Positions 6,842-13,225 of a DNA stretch of 13,294 bases are shown in pieces. Every line of letters starts with the position of its first letter. The first letter of the stretch is position 1. The position numbers and the translations under genes are program-made. The stretch comes from Bacteroidales bacterium (GTDB taxonomy: Bacteria; Bacteroidota; Bacteroidia; Bacteroidales; UBA932). The notes under the pieces were generated by a model. That model saw nothing but the letters and a program-made list of their open reading frames with translations, was not told the origin of the DNA and searched no databases. The stretch covers positions 1 to 13,294 of the forward strand of contig JAFVDC010000027.1 of NCBI GenBank assembly GCA_017478685.1. Reading direction: 5' to 3'.

Positions 6842-7465
6842 ATGAAAATAGTATTCGCAACAAACAATCAGCATAAAGTACGTGAGGCCTCCGAAATCCT
6901 GGGGCCCGGTTTTGAACTTGTAACCCCCGCAGAACTTGGAATCACGGAAGACATTCCGGAAACAGGCAAGACATTCAGGGCCAATTCCCAGCAGAAAGCG
7001 GACTTCATTTATAAACACACCGGGCTCAGTTGTTTCGCAGACGACTCCGGCCTGGAGGTGGAAATCCTTGGCGGCGCCCCCGGCATTGAGACCGCGCGTT
7101 ACTCCGGGCCTGCCCGGGATTCCAAGGCCAACATAGAAAAGCTCCTCAGGGAGATGTCAAGGCGTGAGGCCGAAGCCTCCCTGGCGCGCTCCCTTGGCCT
7201 CAGCACTCCGCATGCAACCCGCAAGGCCCGCTTCCGCACATGTGTAACCCTTATAATTGACGGTGAGCATCACTTTTTCGATGGCATCATGGAAGGCCGA
7301 ATAAGCCGTGAGCCCTACGGGAAAGGCGGCTTCGGCTATGACCCCGTGTTTATACCGGAAGGATATGACGTTACTACGGCGCAGCTCCCGGAAGAGGAGA
7401 AAAACGCCATCTCGCACCGTGGAAAGGCCATGAGGGCCATGGCGGAGTACCTGGCAAGACACTGA
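6842..7465 (+). CDS. rdgB: Non-canonical purine NTP pyrophosphatase (XTP/dITP diphosphatase, RdgB/HAM1)
   Basis: 207-aa cytoplasmic house-cleaning enzyme that hydrolyses dITP, XTP and ITP to the monophosphate and pyrophosphate, keeping deaminated purines out of nucleic acids. Family motifs: MKIVFATNNQHKVRE at the N terminus (nucleotide loop), FADDSGLEV (65-73, with D68 matching the catalytic D69 of E. coli RdgB), GGAPGIETARYSG, GFGYDPVF (163-170) and SHRGKA (191-196). Residues about 108-126 (REAEASLARSLGLSTPHAT) look like an insertion between the LLREM helix and the RKARFRT strand compared with the forms I recall. The start is fixed by the family's MKIVFATNN beginning; an upstream in-frame extension would read antisense to the protease gene. 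recO follows after 5 nt, so the two probably form an operon. Confidence 0.95.
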   Translation: MKIVFATNNQHKVREASEILGPGFELVTPAELGITEDIPETGKTFRANSQQKADFIYKHTGLSCFADDSGLEVEILGGAPGIETARYSGPARDSKANIEKLLREMSRREAEASLARSLGLSTPHATRKARFRTCVTLIIDGEHHFFDGIMEGRISREPYGKGGFGYDPVFIPEGYDVTTAQLPEEEKNAISHRGKAMRAMAEYLARH

Positions 7466-7470
7466 CAGGA

Positions 7471-8121
7471 ATGACTGGCGCCATAGAATTCATAGTGCTG
7501 GCAACCACCAAGGTTGGGGAAAACGGCCTGGTGCTGCACACTTTGTCCCGTGAATTCGGCCGAAGGGGTTTCATCGTGCACCCCGGCAAAAAAGCTTCGG
7601 CGGCCCTTTTCCTGCCCCTCAATATCCTTGAGGCCGATGTTGTGGAGAACCCCAAAAGCGAACTCTGGTCGCTGCGCGGGCTGCATGCCCGTGACGCCCT
7701 TGCCGGCATCCGCGGGAACCTTCACAAGAACACCATGACAATGTTCCTCTCGGAGGTCCTTTTCCGGACTCTCCGTGACGGCGCCGTGGAGGACGGGCTC
7801 TATGAATGGTGCATCGGTAGCATCCTCACTCTCAACGCCCTTGAGGCCGATTACTCCAACTTCCACGTCCGCTTCCTTCTGGAATTCGCCGGGGCGCTGG
7901 GCTTTCGGCCCACTTTCCAGGACATCGCCCCTTTCACGCAGGAGCATTCGGCCGAAATGCGCCTGATGCTGCAAAGCGGTTTCTCCGAGGCCATGCTGGT
8001 CCCGCTTTCCGGCTCCGTGCGCAACTCCCTCTGCGAGAGCGTTCTCCGCTATCTGGAGTACCACACGGACCAGGCCATTCGCATTAAATCCCTCGCCGTC
8101 CTTCGTGAACTCTACGGCTAG
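7471..8121 (+). CDS. recO: DNA repair protein RecO
   Basis: 216-aa recombination mediator that works with RecR to load RecA onto SSB-coated single-stranded DNA in gap repair. The N-terminal OB-fold region is recognisable from IEFIVLATTKVGENGLVLHTLSREFGRRGFIV and the following KKASAALFLPLNILEADV, typical of Bacteroidetes RecO. The helical part contains NTMTMFLSEVLFRTLRD and SNFHVRFLLEFAGALGF. No Cys4 zinc motif is seen; that is from memory also the case in Bacteroidetes relatives. It starts 5 nt after the rdgB stop and is probably co-transcribed from the rdgB promoter. Its stop is followed after 15 nt by repeat copy 2. Confidence 0.88.
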   Translation: MTGAIEFIVLATTKVGENGLVLHTLSREFGRRGFIVHPGKKASAALFLPLNILEADVVENPKSELWSLRGLHARDALAGIRGNLHKNTMTMFLSEVLFRTLRDGAVEDGLYEWCIGSILTLNALEADYSNFHVRFLLEFAGALGFRPTFQDIAPFTQEHSAEMRLMLQSGFSEAMLVPLSGSVRNSLCESVLRYLEYHTDQAIRIKSLAVLRELYG

Positions 8122-8136
8122 CTACCACGCCTATTG

Positions 8137-8268
8137 TTCTCCCCTGGCGGTGCAGGCCAATGCGATGATTCTCAGTCGTTTATGCAATAATATACCAGAA
8201 TTTTTTCTGGTAGATTATTTTGTAAATGCCTGATTGTTAGGTAGATAACCTGCACTCCCGGGGGAGAA
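8137..8268 (+). repeat. 3'-UTR repeat element, copy 2 (after recO), with terminal inverted repeats
   Basis: 132 bp, starting 15 nt after the recO stop. The ends are 20-bp terminal inverted repeats (8137-8156 against 8249-8268) with 17 of 20 positions complementary: TTCTCCCCTGGCGGTGCAGG at the left, and CCTGCACTCCCGGGGGAGAA at the right. The centre holds a 15-bp hairpin. The first 94 bases align without gaps to copy 1 (79 identical). It looks MITE- or REP-like, or like a conserved structured 3' UTR; no transposase is nearby. Confidence 0.82.
8186..8221 (+). terminator. Hairpin terminator after rdgB-recO
   Basis: AATAATATACCAGAA (8186-8200) pairs with TTCTGGTAGATTATT (8205-8219) with one mismatch across a TTTT loop, followed by TTTTG. 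It corresponds to the hairpin in copy 1. Stem and loop would function similarly in both directions. Confidence 0.6.
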
Positions 8269-8291
8269 AAGATGTGGCGGGCAATGACTTA

Positions 8292-8396
8292 CACGAAAAC
8301 AGGCGTTTTTGTGTGGCTCGTTGCCCAAATGGGCAGTGACAAACACGTTTTTGGCCGTTTTTGCGCGTCTCGTTGCCTGGCAGGAAGCAGTGACTG
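8292..8396. repeat. Diverged tandem duplication (unit about 52 bp)
   Basis: CACG (8292/8344), CGTTTTTG (8304/8356) and CTCGTTGCC (8317/8369) recur at exactly 52 bp, and GCAGTGAC (8333/8387) at 54 bp. The first unit contains the small hairpin TGCCC-AAAT-GGGCA (8322-8335). The second unit carries the 22-base sequence shared with 4813-4834. It ends about 13 bp before the -7 box of the polyprenyl synthase gene. Confidence 0.7.
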
Positions 8397-8408
8397 CCGA
8401 AAAATGTG

Positions 8409-8416
8409 TATCTTTA
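8409..8416 (+). promoter_or_regulatory. Probable -7 box (TATCTTTA) of the polyprenyl synthase gene
   Basis: Differs from TAnnTTTG in the last base only and lies 16 nt before the ATG at 8433, similar to the placement of boxes elsewhere in the window. No -33 TTTG is seen at standard spacing. Confidence 0.45.
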
Positions 8417-8432
8417 CGGAAAATTTGGCACC

Positions 8433-9407
8433 ATGATACCTGAAAGCACTATCTCCGAGGCCCTGAAGAGCCTTTTCGGCAACATAGAATTCCAAAAGGA
8501 ACCCGCCGGGCTGTACGACCCCCTGCGGTACATGATTGAAATTGGCGGAAAGCGAATAAGGCCACGGCTGTGCCTTACCACTTATGGTATTTTTGCCGAT
8601 GAACTGGGGCCGCACATCCTGCAGCCTGCCGCCGGCCTGGAGGTTTTCCACACTTTCACGCTCATCCACGACGACATCATGGACCGGAGCCCTCTGCGCC
8701 GCGGCCACGACACCGTGTGGAAAAAGTGGAACGAGGATACCGCCATCCTGAGCGGAGACGTCATGTGCATAGATGCCTACAAGCGAATTGCGGAAGCGCC
8801 GCGGGAAGTGCTCCCTGAAACCCTCAAGCTTTTCTCAAAAACGGCCTCTGAGGTATGTGACGGCCAGCAGATGGACATGGATTTCGAGAGCAGGGACAAT
8901 GTGACCATGAAAGAGTACATGGAGATGATCGGCCTCAAGACCGGCGTTCTCATTGCATGCGCTTCCCAGATGGGTGCTCTCATTGCAGGCGCGGATGAGT
9001 GGAGCCAGGAGTGCCTCTATGAATACGGCTATTACCTTGGCCTTGCCTTCCAGGTGGCCGACGACTACCTGGACGCCTACGGAGACGTGAAGGTTTTCGG
9101 CAAGCCCATTGGCGGGGATATCCTAAACTGCAAGAAGTCCTGGCTCACCATAAGGGCTCAGGAAAAGGGTGCCGAAGGCATCATTGAAGCCCTCAACGCT
9201 CCGGCCGTAACAGAAGAGGAAAAGGCCGCCAAAATTGCCCGCGTAAAGGCCCTCTACGACAGTGTCGGGGTGGCCGAAGATGCCCGTAAAGCCATCGGTG
9301 ACCTTAGCACCAGGGCCGTATTCAAAGGCACGGACGCCCGTATGGGAGGTGACGGCCAGCAGGCTCTGAAGGACTTTGCCCAGAGTCTTGTGGGCCGAAC
9401 TTTTTAA
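8433..9407 (+). CDS. Polyprenyl diphosphate synthase (short-chain, FPP/GGPP-type)
   Basis: 324-aa trans-prenyltransferase that condenses IPP with allylic diphosphates. It has the all-helical family's landmarks: GGKRIRPRL (38-46), the first aspartate-rich motif LIHDDIMD with D80, D81 and D84, DGQQMDMDF (143-151), GLKTG (167-171), and the second motif FQVADDYLDAYGD with D210, D211 and D214. F75, five residues before the first motif, and the lack of the two-residue insertion of bacterial FPP synthases suggest a short C15-C20 product; this is inferred. ATG 8433 was chosen over an in-frame GTG at 8406, which would put translation across the -7 box. The stop TAA interlocks with that of the convergent U32 gene. 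A second copy of its 3' end lies at 13222-13294. Confidence 0.92.
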   Translation: MIPESTISEALKSLFGNIEFQKEPAGLYDPLRYMIEIGGKRIRPRLCLTTYGIFADELGPHILQPAAGLEVFHTFTLIHDDIMDRSPLRRGHDTVWKKWNEDTAILSGDVMCIDAYKRIAEAPREVLPETLKLFSKTASEVCDGQQMDMDFESRDNVTMKEYMEMIGLKTGVLIACASQMGALIAGADEWSQECLYEYGYYLGLAFQVADDYLDAYGDVKVFGKPIGGDILNCKKSWLTIRAQEKGAEGIIEALNAPAVTEEEKAAKIARVKALYDSVGVAEDARKAIGDLSTRAVFKGTDARMGGDGQQALKDFAQSLVGRTF

Positions 9408-9422
9408 GAATTAACCCAGATA
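9335..9422 (+). repeat. Inverted duplication of the ispA/U32 junction, copy A
   Basis: These 88 bases (end of the polyprenyl synthase gene, the interlocked stop codons and the last codons of U32) match the reverse complement of 13207-13294 at 79 positions; the first 51 are identical without interruption. Confidence 0.85.
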
Positions 9423-10693
9423 TACACCTTGTCTCCGCGGTGCGGGTGCAGGCGGCTGTTCTCCGGATCCGGGTCCACGTGGTCTTCGGGCATGCCGTCC
9501 AGCGGAACTGCCACGGAGCATCGGCAGCCCTGGGGGGCAATGTCCGCGGGAGCGTAATCCACCCTGAGGTCATCGGCCTTGAATTCAATTATGCCGGTGG
9601 TGTTGCCAATTATGAGCATATCCGATCCCTTGGGGAGGTCCCGCGTTTCCACCTGGATTTCGGCAACTCCAATTCGGCCGAACCAGTTGGTGACTTTCCC
9701 TATGTAAATCTTGTTCCTGGTGGCCTGAGAGCCGTAAACCGCGCTCCATTCTCCCATCTTGGCACCAAGGTAGTAGCCGTCCCAAAAGCCGCGGTTGAAC
9801 ACCGTCGCAAGGCGGTCTTTGAAGGAGGCGCCAAGTTCAGGGGTGTATGTGCCGTCGGCAACGGCATTGGCCGCTTCCCTATAGCAACTTACCGTGGTCT
9901 TAACGTAGTCTGCACTACGGGCGCGGCCTTCAATCTTGAAAACTTTAACGCCGGCTTCCACGAACTTATCCAGAAAGTCTATGGTACATAGGTCCTTGGG
10001 TGACATCAGGTACTTGTTGTCTACATTAACCTCAAAGCCGGTCTCATAGTCCGTGAGAAGATATCCCCGGCGGCAGGGCTGAAGGCATGCTCCGCGGTTT
10101 GCGCTGGCCCCGTATGCGCTCAGGGACATGTAGCATTTGCCGGAAACAGCCATGCAGAACGCCCCGTGGGCAAACATCTCAATGCGCACAGGCTTCCCTG
10201 AAGGGCCGCAGATGTTTTCACTGATTATGGCTTCATGTATGGCCTTTACCTGATTCAGGTTAAGTTCGCGGGCCAGCACCACGACATCGGCAAACTGGGC
10301 GTAGAACCTCAGTGCCTCTATGTTGGAAATGCTCAGCTGGGTGGAAATATGCACCTCCAGGCCGATTCTTCGGCAATAAAGGATGCAAGCCATGTCGGAG
10401 GCGATGATGGCGTCCACCCCGGCGGCCTTTGCGGCGTCAAGCGTCTCATAAGCCGGCTGCAAATCCTCCCCGTAGAGGGTGATATTCAGCGTCATGTATG
10501 CCTTCACGCCATATTCACGGCACACGCGCATAATCTCCGGGAGATCCTCACGGCTGAAGTTATTGGCCGAATGCGACCTCATGTTAAGATGGCCGATTCC
10601 AAAATAAACGGAGTCCGCTCCGCCCTGGATTGCGGCCAAAAGGCAGCCGAAATTACCGGCCGGCGCCATTATTTCCAGTTCCTTCCTGTTCAT
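9404..10693 (-). CDS. U32 'peptidase' family protein, TrhP/YegQ-like
   Basis: 429-aa cytoplasmic protein. Though named peptidase U32, studied relatives are prephenate-dependent RNA hydroxylases: TrhP (YegQ) makes 5-hydroxyuridine at tRNA position 34 and RlhA acts on 23S rRNA. Seen here: an N-terminal TIM-barrel-like region (LEIMAPAGNFGCLLAAIQGG, GADSVYFG, YMTLNITLY, IIASDMACI, HISTQLSISN), the U32 signature EMFAHGAFCMAVSGKC (172-187), and cysteines C180, C187, C203 and C207, which I infer bind an iron-sulfur cluster. SPKDL and VFKIEGRARSADYV (251-264) match TrhP well. Its length is close to E. coli TrhP (about 453 aa). Its ATG overlaps the TGA of the upstream lipoprotein gene, so it is likely translationally coupled; no promoter of its own is visible. 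Confidence 0.9.
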   Translation of the reverse strand: MNRKELEIMAPAGNFGCLLAAIQGGADSVYFGIGHLNMRSHSANNFSREDLPEIMRVCREYGVKAYMTLNITLYGEDLQPAYETLDAAKAAGVDAIIASDMACILYCRRIGLEVHISTQLSISNIEALRFYAQFADVVVLARELNLNQVKAIHEAIISENICGPSGKPVRIEMFAHGAFCMAVSGKCYMSLSAYGASANRGACLQPCRRGYLLTDYETGFEVNVDNKYLMSPKDLCTIDFLDKFVEAGVKVFKIEGRARSADYVKTTVSCYREAANAVADGTYTPELGASFKDRLATVFNRGFWDGYYLGAKMGEWSAVYGSQATRNKIYIGKVTNWFGRIGVAEIQVETRDLPKGSDMLIIGNTTGIIEFKADDLRVDYAPADIAPQGCRCSVAVPLDGMPEDHVDPDPENSRLHPHRGDKVYIWVNS

Positions 10694-11586
10694 AAAGGCA
10701 GATTGACAAGGTAAGACTCCTTATTATAGAAGAAGGGCTCAATCATGCCTGTTTTTGTTATGTGAAGCATCCAATCTGTTAAAGACTGCTGTAACTGTAA
10801 AACAGAACCCTTATCAGTGAGAGCATCCAGATAATCGTAATGCAGGCGATATGATGGAAATCCCTCAAAAGAAACATCTAAATCACAGCACCATTGTCCC
10901 CAAAAGACTTCATCAACGAAGACTTTGTAAACACATTGGCTGTTATGTGAAATTACCATGGAATTAAGAAGATAACCTTCGTTATAAAAGTCCAATTTAC
11001 AAGAGATCGATTCATTATTTGTGAATGTCATTATGTAAAGCGACGCATAGTCAACAATCACATCCTCATTATCTGTAATACACACGTTTGGGGCTTGATT
11101 GCTCACAGACAGGAGATTTAGGATCAAAGGCTCCTCGTCAAGTACTCCGCTTATTGACAGATTAGAATCTCTGTTTAGAGTCAAGGTACCTGTAATGTGA
11201 ATGTCATCAAATGGTTTTTCCAGATTCTTTCGAGAAAAGATTATGTTACCCTTCTTGTCAATGGCATCAAAACACAAGAAACCACTATCCCTTGTGTAGG
11301 GCACATTATAAATTGTGATAGTTACGACATTTCCATTATCGACAGAAGTGGCCCTGAAGGTATAATTAATAATCAGATTAACCTGTCCACCTCCAAGTTC
11401 CACAAGTCTCATTGTGGCCGCATCTGGACATAATGACCTCATTCCGGGGAAAGGGCCATCATAATCGAATGGCTTTCCGGCTTCACTTTCAATTATGTAC
11501 AAATCAGTATTTAAAATATCGCCAGCAATAGATGTACATGAGACGACCATCCCCCAAAAAGCCAGAACATTCAAGATATATTTCAT
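10690..11586 (-). CDS. Predicted lipoprotein of unknown function
   Basis: 298 aa; not recognised. MKYILNVLAFWGMVVSC ends in a lipobox (VVSC, acylated C17), so it is probably a membrane-anchored lipoprotein. The rest alternates short hydrophobic and polar stretches (VNLIINYTFRATS, VVTITIYNVPYT, IHITGTLTLNRDSNLSISG), suggesting beta-sandwich structure, and has several cysteines (C112 region, CVITD-like, CVYKV, QWCCDLD). The gene is AT-rich, rich in ATA/TTA-type codons unlike its GC-rich neighbours, and its start lies 10 nt after the metallopeptidase stop. Its TGA overlaps the U32 ATG as ATGA on the minus strand (10693-10690), so the three genes form a tight operon. It may be a partner or target of the adjacent metallopeptidase; that is only inferred from position. 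Confidence 0.75.
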   Translation of the reverse strand: MKYILNVLAFWGMVVSCTSIAGDILNTDLYIIESEAGKPFDYDGPFPGMRSLCPDAATMRLVELGGGQVNLIINYTFRATSVDNGNVVTITIYNVPYTRDSGFLCFDAIDKKGNIIFSRKNLEKPFDDIHITGTLTLNRDSNLSISGVLDEEPLILNLLSVSNQAPNVCITDNEDVIVDYASLYIMTFTNNESISCKLDFYNEGYLLNSMVISHNSQCVYKVFVDEVFWGQWCCDLDVSFEGFPSYRLHYDYLDALTDKGSVLQLQQSLTDWMLHITKTGMIEPFFYNKESYLVNLPL

Positions 11587-11596
11587 GTGGACAAAA

Positions 11597-13135
11597 CTAT
11601 AAAAAAAGGGAATACGGAGAAATAAAAGCGGAATACTCGCTGCCAGTGTAATACGAACCGATTAAAGAGGCAAGAGGGTAATATACATTATGAAATGACG
11701 TCGGCCCCAAAGCGAAATTTATAATGGTATTGATTGGGACGCCCGATATGGGATCCTGATTGTAGGGGCTTGAAGAATAAGTGTGTTGATTATAGTTATC
11801 AAATAAGTCTATATAGATTGGAGTATAATTAATATTACTTGAAGAGGCTGTCCATGTCTGTCTTCCCTGAGTACAGATATTATTTACAATTTGATGTGTT
11901 GTGGCAACAGATGAATAATACTGATAAACATTGTACCAACCAAAAAAGGAGGCAAACGATTCCTTTATAACAGTATCTGTTTGCGACATAACCTGCTGGC
12001 CGACTCTTGCTCTATTTGTAGCATGTCCCAGCTCATGGTTGACCGTCCCGAATATCTTACTAGAAGCACCAGTATAATTAGTTTTATACGCATTAAAAAC
12101 CTCTATATAGGGAGAGCTATTATTATAAAAGCAGCCCAAATAACCATCAGGACTAGAGTTATCAATGGCGTGAATATCAATGGCTGAGCCCAGAGTGTCA
12201 TACTTCTCAACTTGATTAAGTAACTCGTTTCCTTGAAAAAAATAATATTGTGCAGCTTTATATACATCAAGAAAGAAATCTGTTGGCAAGTTGATTTCCA
12301 AAGAATCACTTCCAGTAATATAATTATCTAGGGTATCAGAAAGAATAATCTTCACATTGGAAGAATTGCCTTCACATATTATGAATTTATTATTGGCCAA
12401 ATATATTCTGAGATACTGGTCGGTCGCGGGATATGCTAGGTGAAACTCCCCATTAGAGTTTACAGATGCAATATTGGGAAGAATAAACCATTGTCCAAGA
12501 ATCGTTTTAACCTTCGAGGTGTAATAAATAACTACATTACCTAAAGGAACATATTGATTAAGGCGGTTATCATATGTCATCAGTCTTCCATCACGTGACG
12601 GATATGATCCCTTACTAAGTGTTTCATTGTTTAACGCTTGCCTTGGGATAAAAGCGTTATATAAAACATCATAGTTCAACTCATTAGGAATTGATTTATC
12701 CTTGGGCCAAAAAACGTAAATGGGTAAATAATATCTTGTGTCCAGGTCTCTGTCAAGAATTTGACATTCAACCTCTTCTGTATTTGAGGAGGGGATAAAA
12801 CTATTATACTTATGTATAAAAGAATCTTTTACGGGTTCATAGTTAAATGGATAGAATTGAATATATAATGTAGTGTCTGCTAATAGTTGAAAAAGCTGCT
12901 TCATGTCTTCAATGTCAATTCTAATAGCCCTATGAGTGTAAACATGGCCTTCATCTTCAAGTCGAAAAGGATCACTTATGATGCGGTATCTACTACCGTT
13001 GTAGTCTGTATATGTGTAAGAACTTTTGGTGTCGAAAGAATAATTACCTCTCGATCTCACAGATAAAGAAGAAAGATTAGGTTTTAGGCATGAAAAGACA
13101 ATAAAACCAAAGAATATGAATAATGCTTTTCTCAT
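11597..13135 (-). CDS. Predicted surface or periplasmic lipoprotein with HELGH metallopeptidase motif
   Basis: 512 aa. The N terminus MRKALFIFFGFIVFSC has a lipobox (VFSC, acylated C16). A zincin motif, VNHELGHATN (H367, E368, H371), is followed 21 residues later by KESFASFFGW (E392), like the second-helix glutamate of thermolysin-type (gluzincin) enzymes, so a working zinc site is plausible. Residues ~195-255 (VPLGNVVIYYTSKVKTILG..., NGEFHLAYPATDQYLRIYL) look like a small beta-sandwich ahead of the catalytic part. The C-terminal third is rich in Tyr, Ser and Asn (HTYSSSPYNQDPISG). I do not recognise a named family; substrate unknown. AT-rich, first gene of an operon with the lipoprotein gene (10 nt gap) and U32. 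Horizontal acquisition is likely but no mobility gene is seen. Confidence 0.75.
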   Translation of the reverse strand: MRKALFIFFGFIVFSCLKPNLSSLSVRSRGNYSFDTKSSYTYTDYNGSRYRIISDPFRLEDEGHVYTHRAIRIDIEDMKQLFQLLADTTLYIQFYPFNYEPVKDSFIHKYNSFIPSSNTEEVECQILDRDLDTRYYLPIYVFWPKDKSIPNELNYDVLYNAFIPRQALNNETLSKGSYPSRDGRLMTYDNRLNQYVPLGNVVIYYTSKVKTILGQWFILPNIASVNSNGEFHLAYPATDQYLRIYLANNKFIICEGNSSNVKIILSDTLDNYITGSDSLEINLPTDFFLDVYKAAQYYFFQGNELLNQVEKYDTLGSAIDIHAIDNSSPDGYLGCFYNNSSPYIEVFNAYKTNYTGASSKIFGTVNHELGHATNRARVGQQVMSQTDTVIKESFASFFGWYNVYQYYSSVATTHQIVNNICTQGRQTWTASSSNINYTPIYIDLFDNYNQHTYSSSPYNQDPISGVPINTIINFALGPTSFHNVYYPLASLIGSYYTGSEYSAFISPYSLFL

Positions 13136-13206
13136 TCTTAATAATGTTTAGTGAAAAATATTTTCCCCAACATCACTCTGCAGATTATGTAAATGTTCAA
13201 TGTAAT
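13136..13206 (-). promoter_or_regulatory. Upstream region of the lipoprotein-metallopeptidase operon
   Basis: AT-rich. The best -7 candidate is TATTTTTC (complement of 13153-13160), 17 nt from the ATG, differing from TAnnTTTG only in its last base. No -33 TTTG is found at standard spacing. Weak assignment. Confidence 0.3.
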
Positions 13207-13225
13207 TATCTGGGCAAAATCCTAA
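13193..13225 (+). pseudogene. Possible remnant of a second U32 gene 3' end
   Basis: Read on the plus strand, codons ending at the TAA 13223-13225 give NVIIWAKS-stop, against KVYIWVNS-stop at the end of the U32 gene (V, I, W and S align). An in-frame stop at 13190-13192 leaves about ten codons. It lies exactly where a U32 3' end would be relative to the duplicated polyprenyl synthase end, overlapping its stop in the same way, which makes chance less likely. Very short, so tentative. Confidence 0.4.

Larger units (their letters stand above)
8122..8432. other. 311-bp spacer between recO and the polyprenyl synthase gene
   Basis: Holds repeat copy 2, a tandem duplication and the promoter of the downstream gene. 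No coding region is supported here. Confidence 0.75.

Noticed and set aside
8137..8268. Insertion sequence
   Set aside because: It has terminal inverted repeats but no room for a transposase and no clear target duplication; called only a MITE-like or 3'-UTR repeat.
8406..8432. GTG start nine codons upstream for the polyprenyl synthase
   Set aside because: It would place the start inside or before the -7 box at 8409-8416; ATG 8433 is simpler.
8289..8708. 139-codon minus-strand open frame over the promoter and start of the polyprenyl synthase gene
   Set aside because: Antisense to a firmly identified gene and to its promoter region; no domain seen.
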